Source of the DNA: Kiritimatiellia bacterium
GTDB lineage: Bacteria > Verrucomicrobiota > Kiritimatiellia > RFP12 > DVOR01
Assembly: GCA_017548245.1 (NCBI GenBank)
Contig: JAFYMU010000226.1
Location: forward strand, 1 to 9,032
DNA length: 9,032 nucleotides
Direction of reading: 5' to 3'
Program-made: the position numbers and the translations under genes
Notes under the pieces: generated by a model
Database searches by the model: none
What the model was told of the DNA's origin: nothing
Seen by the model: the letters and a program-made list of their open reading frames with translations, nothing else
In this document: piece by piece, positions 6,584-9,032 of the stretch
Layout: each line of letters begins with the position of its first letter
How positions within the stretch are numbered: the first letter of the stretch is position 1

Positions 6584-7645
6584 CAAGCTTGACGTTCCGT
6601 GGGCAAGTGTCAAAATAATCCCGCACGCAATCATCCACGAAAGACCGGTCAAAATTAAGACCGGGTCACGCAAAAAGAGCATCTCAGGCACGCCCGCGCG
6701 TTGTTCTTGATAGGTCAGGCGCAGATAACGGAAGAGGCCCAACAGGACAAACGGCAAGGTATAAATGAGGTTTTCCGTTCCAAAATGCGCAATTGTGGAG
6801 GCAGCCAAGGTGTACAAGGCGTAACACGCCAAGGTCACCGCGGCGCAAATCACAATCTGAAAATCCAAGATGCGCGGTTCGTTCGAATTCGGCACGGGCT
6901 GTCCCTTCATGAAGAAGGTGTTGCGACGTTTGCACAACGCCACAAAGAGCGCACCGAAAAAGACACAGAGGATCAACCACGACGACAAGGTCACCCCAGC
7001 CACCACGGCACCTGCGACGGCGCGCAACAAAAATCCCGTTGCCAAAATCACGGCACCCAAGTCGGCCACACGACGAGCCAAGAAGGTATAGAAAAATTGC
7101 AACGCGCTATAGGTGACGCAGACCCACAAGAAGCCCATCAAGCCACGACTCAACCCCAACCACGTCGCCAACCCCAAGCCGCCGCCTAAGCAGACGAGTG
7201 CCAAAGGGATTGCCGCGCCTGCCGAGACCTTGCGCGCCACGATCGGGCGATGTTGTTTGAGCGGGTGCTTGCTATCTTGTTTGAGGTCGTAGAGGTCATT
7301 AATCACATACGCGGCCGCCGAAATCAAGATAAAGGCAACGACCGAGAGTCCCAACACCTCTTGAATGGCCACGGGGTTGTCCTTCACCTGTTCCACAAAG
7401 GCTTGCGAACGGTCAAAGAAGGCAAAGAAGGGGGCTGCCAAAAGCAACAGATTCTTCACCCACTGCCCCGGACGCAAACAGCGCATCAGGTCGGAGAGAC
7501 GATTGGTATAAAGTGCTTCACAGCCCTGATGGTCGGACCAATCGGCGCATTCGCCAAAGGTGCGTGCGGCATTCTTACGCGGACGCGCACTGCGATGGTA
7601 GACGCGTCCATTCATGCCATTGTTATTCCGTTGAAAATTCCCCAT
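6581..7645 (-). CDS. UbiA-family prenyltransferase, polyprenyl-phosphate phosphoribosyltransferase (DPPR synthase)-like
   Basis: Integral membrane enzyme. In the closest family (mycobacterial Rv3806c, DPPR synthase), PRPP donates 5-phosphoribose to decaprenyl phosphate, feeding lipid-linked arabinose or ribose; here the product is inferred. Seen (354 aa): RPGQWVKNLLLLAAP (58-72), the DPPR-synthase opening motif; first Asp-rich motif NDLYDLKQD (116-124) followed by HPLKQHRPI; second motif region DLGAVILATGFLLRAVAGA (195-213); LCKRRNTF (237-244); LRDP (325-328); about nine membrane helices. Start: ATG 7645 lies 4 nt after the rho stop with AAGGAG in the last rho codons, so the two are translationally coupled. 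Oddity: about 53 polar residues (Asn/Arg-rich, then containing Cys 33, Cys 42, His 17, His 39) precede the conserved core; Met 54 would give a normal 301-aa protein but has no Shine-Dalgarno. No DprE1/DprE2 partners are visible. A generic UbiA function is the alternative. Confidence 0.82.
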   Translation of the reverse strand: MGNFQRNNNGMNGRVYHRSARPRKNAARTFGECADWSDHQGCEALYTNRLSDLMRCLRPGQWVKNLLLLAAPFFAFFDRSQAFVEQVKDNPVAIQEVLGLSVVAFILISAAAYVINDLYDLKQDSKHPLKQHRPIVARKVSAGAAIPLALVCLGGGLGLATWLGLSRGLMGFLWVCVTYSALQFFYTFLARRVADLGAVILATGFLLRAVAGAVVAGVTLSSWLILCVFFGALFVALCKRRNTFFMKGQPVPNSNEPRILDFQIVICAAVTLACYALYTLAASTIAHFGTENLIYTLPFVLLGLFRYLRLTYQEQRAGVPEMLFLRDPVLILTGLSWMIACGIILTLAHGTSSL

Positions 7646-7649
7646 GCGA

Positions 7650-9032
7650 TTAATTCTCCTTAATGCTCATCAGGAATTCCACGTTCGTCTCGGTCAAACG
7701 TAAACGCTTCAAGACGATATCCATCGCCTCATTGGGGCCCACCGGTGTCAACACCTTACGCATTGACCAAATACGCGACATCTCTTCAGGGTGCAAGAGC
7801 AAGTCTTCCTTACGCGTACCCGAGAGTTCGATATTAATTGCAGGGAAGATACGACGATCTGAGAGACCGCGGTCGAGCTTCAATTCCATGTTGCCCGTAC
7901 CCTTAAACTCTTCAAAGATCACATCATCCATCTTACTACCGGTCTCAATCAAGGCCGTTGCCAAGATGGTCAAAGAGCCGCCGTGTTCAATATTACGCGC
8001 CGCACCGAAGAAACGTTTGGGCTTATGCATCGCATTCGCATCCAAACCACCGGACAAAATCTTACCCGAATGGGGCGCCGCCGTATTGTACGCACGGGCC
8101 AAACGCGTAATGGAGTCGAGCAGAATCACCACATCCTTGCCGCTCTCCACCTTACGCTTAGCCACTTCAATCACCATCTCCGAGACAGCGCAGTGACGTT
8201 GCGGTTCTTCATCAAAGGTTGAAGAGAAGACCTGCGCCTTGGTATTGCGCTGCATATCCGTCACTTCTTCAGGACGTTCGTCAATCAACAAGACAATCAA
8301 TTCCACGTCGGGATAGTTCTTGCTAATCGCATTCGCAATCTTCTGCAACAACACCGTTTTACCGGTTCGCGGCGGTGCCACAATCAAGCCACGCTGGCCA
8401 AAGCCCACCGGCGTAAACAAATCCATCACACGCGTCGAATACTCCGTGCGCGTGGTTTCCAACAAGATACGACGATCCGGGAAAACAGGCGTCAAATACT
8501 CAAAGTGAGCGATACGCTTCGCCTGCTCCACAGGCAATTCATTGATGAGCGACACCCCTGCCAACGCGAAGAAGCGGTCGCGGTCGCGCGGTTCACGAAT
8601 CGGGCCTTCCACCAAATCACCCGTGCGCAAACCGTGACGGCGGATCTGCTGTTGGCTCACATAGACATCTTCCGGGCACTGCAAGTAGTTGTTCGCCGCC
8701 GAACGCAAGAAGCCAAAGCCTTCGCTCAACATTTCCAACGTACCCGTGGCAATCACCGTGCCCTTACGACGCAAGTGATAACGGATCAGCTCCATAATCA
8801 CCTCGTGGCGGCGCAAGTTAATAGCATCCTCTGCGCGTTCCGCCGGCAACATCGCCACCAACGCTTCAAAGGAAATATCTTCCAACTCCTTCAAGTACAA
8901 CGGAGGTGCATCCTCAGGAAGCGGTTCGTACTGCGGCTGCGGCGGCGCGGGACGATCATTGCCATTGCGCCCCTTCATCCGCTTGTCATTGCGATCCCAA
9001 CGGTTCTTGCGCGGTTCCCAACGCGGTGCGCC
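7650..9032 (-). CDS. rho: Transcription termination factor Rho, 5'-truncated by the window edge
   Basis: Hexameric RNA-dependent ATPase/helicase that terminates transcription. Numbering from the Met codon at 8978: N-terminal helical domain about 28-70; cold-shock-like RNA-binding domain about 71-145 with GFGFLRS (87-93), EDVYVS and QIRRHGLRTGD (111-121); Walker A APPRTGKT (201-208); IDERPEEVTDM (232-242); Walker B VVILLD (283-288); Q-loop region ILSGGLDANAMHKPKRFFGA (307-326); R-loop region EEFKGTGNMEL (356-366). All catalytic motifs are intact. The frame stays open upstream of 8978 to the window edge, encoding GAPRWEPRKNRWDRNDKR, and no Shine-Dalgarno precedes 8978. The true start is therefore outside, and Rho carries an Arg/Asn/Asp/Gly-rich N-terminal extension like those in several non-proteobacterial phyla. 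The UbiA gene follows within 4 nt. Confidence 0.97.
   Translation of the reverse strand, partial: GAPRWEPRKNRWDRNDKRMKGRNGNDRPAPPQPQYEPLPEDAPPLYLKELEDISFEALVAMLPAERAEDAINLRRHEVIMELIRYHLRRKGTVIATGTLEMLSEGFGFLRSAANNYLQCPEDVYVSQQQIRRHGLRTGDLVEGPIREPRDRDRFFALAGVSLINELPVEQAKRIAHFEYLTPVFPDRRILLETTRTEYSTRVMDLFTPVGFGQRGLIVAPPRTGKTVLLQKIANAISKNYPDVELIVLLIDERPEEVTDMQRNTKAQVFSSTFDEEPQRHCAVSEMVIEVAKRKVESGKDVVILLDSITRLARAYNTAAPHSGKILSGGLDANAMHKPKRFFGAARNIEHGGSLTILATALIETGSKMDDVIFEEFKGTGNMELKLDRGLSDRRIFPAINIELSGTRKEDLLLHPEEMSRIWSMRKVLTPVGPNEAMDIVLKRLRLTETNVEFLMSIKEN
7656..7661 (-). promoter_or_regulatory. Shine-Dalgarno for the UbiA-family gene inside the rho 3' end
   Basis: AAGGAG, formed by the Lys-Glu codons just before the last rho codon, lies 10 nt before ATG 7645. 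It supports both the long UbiA start and translational coupling of the two genes. Confidence 0.6.

Noticed and set aside
7650..8978. ATG at 8978 as the true start of rho
   Set aside because: No Shine-Dalgarno, and the frame continues to the edge with the charged composition expected of a Rho N-terminal extension.
1..9032. Mobile element, prophage, CRISPR, toxin-antitoxin or defence system
   Set aside because: All eight genes belong to ordinary chromosomal families, with no transposase, integrase, repeat array or paired small genes, and codon use looks uniform throughout.

Overview
The window looks like ordinary chromosomal housekeeping DNA from a Gram-negative bacterium. I see no tRNA, rRNA, CRISPR array, transposase, phage gene or attachment site. 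A KdsD-type arabinose-5-phosphate isomerase implies a KDO/LPS envelope. The Arg/Asn/Asp-rich start of Rho, the TPR protein, the DUF5009 acyltransferase and the MurD P-loop variant together suggest the PVC group (Verrucomicrobiota, Kiritimatiellota or Lentisphaerota). That placement is a low-confidence inference from family resemblance, because no marker RNA is present.

The layout is two converging blocks. On the + strand, a TPR-repeat protein cut by the left edge (2-1360) is followed after 24 nt by murD (1385-2716). On the - strand, reading right to left, are rho (cut by the right edge, 9032-7650), a UbiA-family polyprenyl-phosphate phosphoribosyltransferase-like protein (7645-6581), a DtxR/MntR-family metalloregulator (6550-6092), a KpsF/GutQ/KdsD sugar-phosphate isomerase (6064-5081), holA (5016-3943) and a DUF5009/NagX-like membrane acyltransferase (3912-2776). 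The blocks meet at a strong hairpin (2740-2775) that probably terminates both. No gene-free stretch exceeds about 70 bases.

Spacing suggests at least three expression units on the - strand. rho and the UbiA gene are tightly coupled: 4 nt apart, with the UbiA Shine-Dalgarno inside the last rho codons. The regulator has its own candidate extended -10 promoter overlapping the UbiA stop codon, and the isomerase follows 27 nt later. A 10-bp GC-rich hairpin after the isomerase separates it from holA, and the acyltransferase follows holA by 30 nt.

Functionally, four products touch the cell envelope: MurD (peptidoglycan precursor), KdsD (KDO precursor), the UbiA enzyme (lipid-linked pentose) and the acyltransferase (probably sugar or glycan acetylation). 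They are interleaved with transcription termination (Rho) and replication (HolA) genes. I did not find a convincing undescribed system. The observations most worth a second look are the N-terminal extension of the UbiA protein, the mixed metal-site signature and private promoter of the regulator, the kdsD-holA hairpin, and the mixed gene order itself.
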